A stretch of 41,430 bases of DNA from contig FR882200.1 in the NCBI GenBank assembly GCA_000434935.1, positions 44,360 to 85,789 of the forward strand, given 5' to 3'. Below are positions 41,229 to 41,430 of the stretch, one piece after another (the stretch's first letter is position 1; every line of letters begins with the position of its first letter). Both the position numbers and the translations under genes were made by a program. The notes under the pieces are model-generated. The model had not been told where the DNA came from. It searched no databases and was given only the letters and a program-made list of their open reading frames with translations. The stretch comes from Bacteroides sp. CAG:709 (lineage in GTDB: Bacteria > Bacteroidota > Bacteroidia > Bacteroidales > UBA932).

Positions 41229-41430
41229 ATTATATAACCCCTTGCAAATCAACCCCTTGCAAACCCACAGCGTGGCCGCGTCCCGCCACCGCGGTAAGCG
41301 TCTCCAGGGTTGAAAGCATTCCCATGGTTACCCATCGCATCAGAAAGAGTGCCGAGATCGTGTGGCATGCATGGCTGGAGGCTCATGTGACGGAAAAACC
41401 ATCGGGAAAGACCATGTGGCGAATGAAGCC

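Noticed and set aside
41324..41430. Start of a gene running off the right end
   Set aside because: There are only 35 codons and no promoter, and the residue pattern gives no family. It could be real but cannot be supported.

Overview
The window looks like a chromosomal segment from a gut-type member of the Bacteroidales (Bacteroidota). The signs are a SusC/SusD pair with lipoprotein partners, DUF6377 and DUF4491 proteins, GH97 and BACON/DUF5689-like domains, and repeated matches to the Bacteroidota promoter element TAnnTTTG in front of genes that mostly lack Shine-Dalgarno sequences. I cannot name the genus. TAG, TAA and TGA all act as ordinary stops.

Left part (1-16.2 kb), mostly housekeeping. 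It opens with the 3' end of an unidentified gene and an intergenic block of structured repeats. Then come an O-methyltransferase, thiamine pyrophosphokinase, a polyferredoxin/Tat aldo-keto reductase pair, tRNA-Ser(GGA), a repeat-rich spacer, a NagD-like HAD phosphatase, RadC, an ORF6N protein and MiaB (reverse strand). These are followed by two small envelope proteins, sigma-54 (rpoN), glycerol kinase with an in-frame amber codon, the glycerol facilitator and a cardiolipin synthase-like phospholipase D protein.

Middle (16.2-21 kb), accessory. A reverse-strand two-gene unit encodes an EcoRI-type adenine methyltransferase and a DUF262-HNH protein. It looks like a restriction/defence module and has a long structured 5' leader. 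Next is a divergent cluster of an S24/S26-type peptidase, a PqqD-like protein and an HPr-kinase-like protein, which resembles a peptide-maturation system without a visible precursor.

Right part (21-37 kb, all reverse strand), a polysaccharide-utilisation locus. The order of transcription is susC, susD, two 775-residue surface lipoproteins, an endonuclease/exonuclease/phosphatase-fold lipoprotein, a 1465-residue GH97-GDPD-GH13 fusion, and a dicarboxylate/amino-acid symporter whose start sits 2 nt after the fusion's stop. The mix of two alpha-glycosidase domains with one or two phosphodiesterase activities suggests a substrate carrying both alpha-hexosyl units and glycerophosphodiester (or related phosphodiester) links. 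That substrate is an inference.

Upstream of the locus (37-40.2 kb) is a tightly packed reverse-strand operon: hemerythrin-like protein, NarL-type response regulator, DUF4491 membrane protein and a DUF6377 regulator. The window closes with queH (forward) and a strong terminator hairpin.
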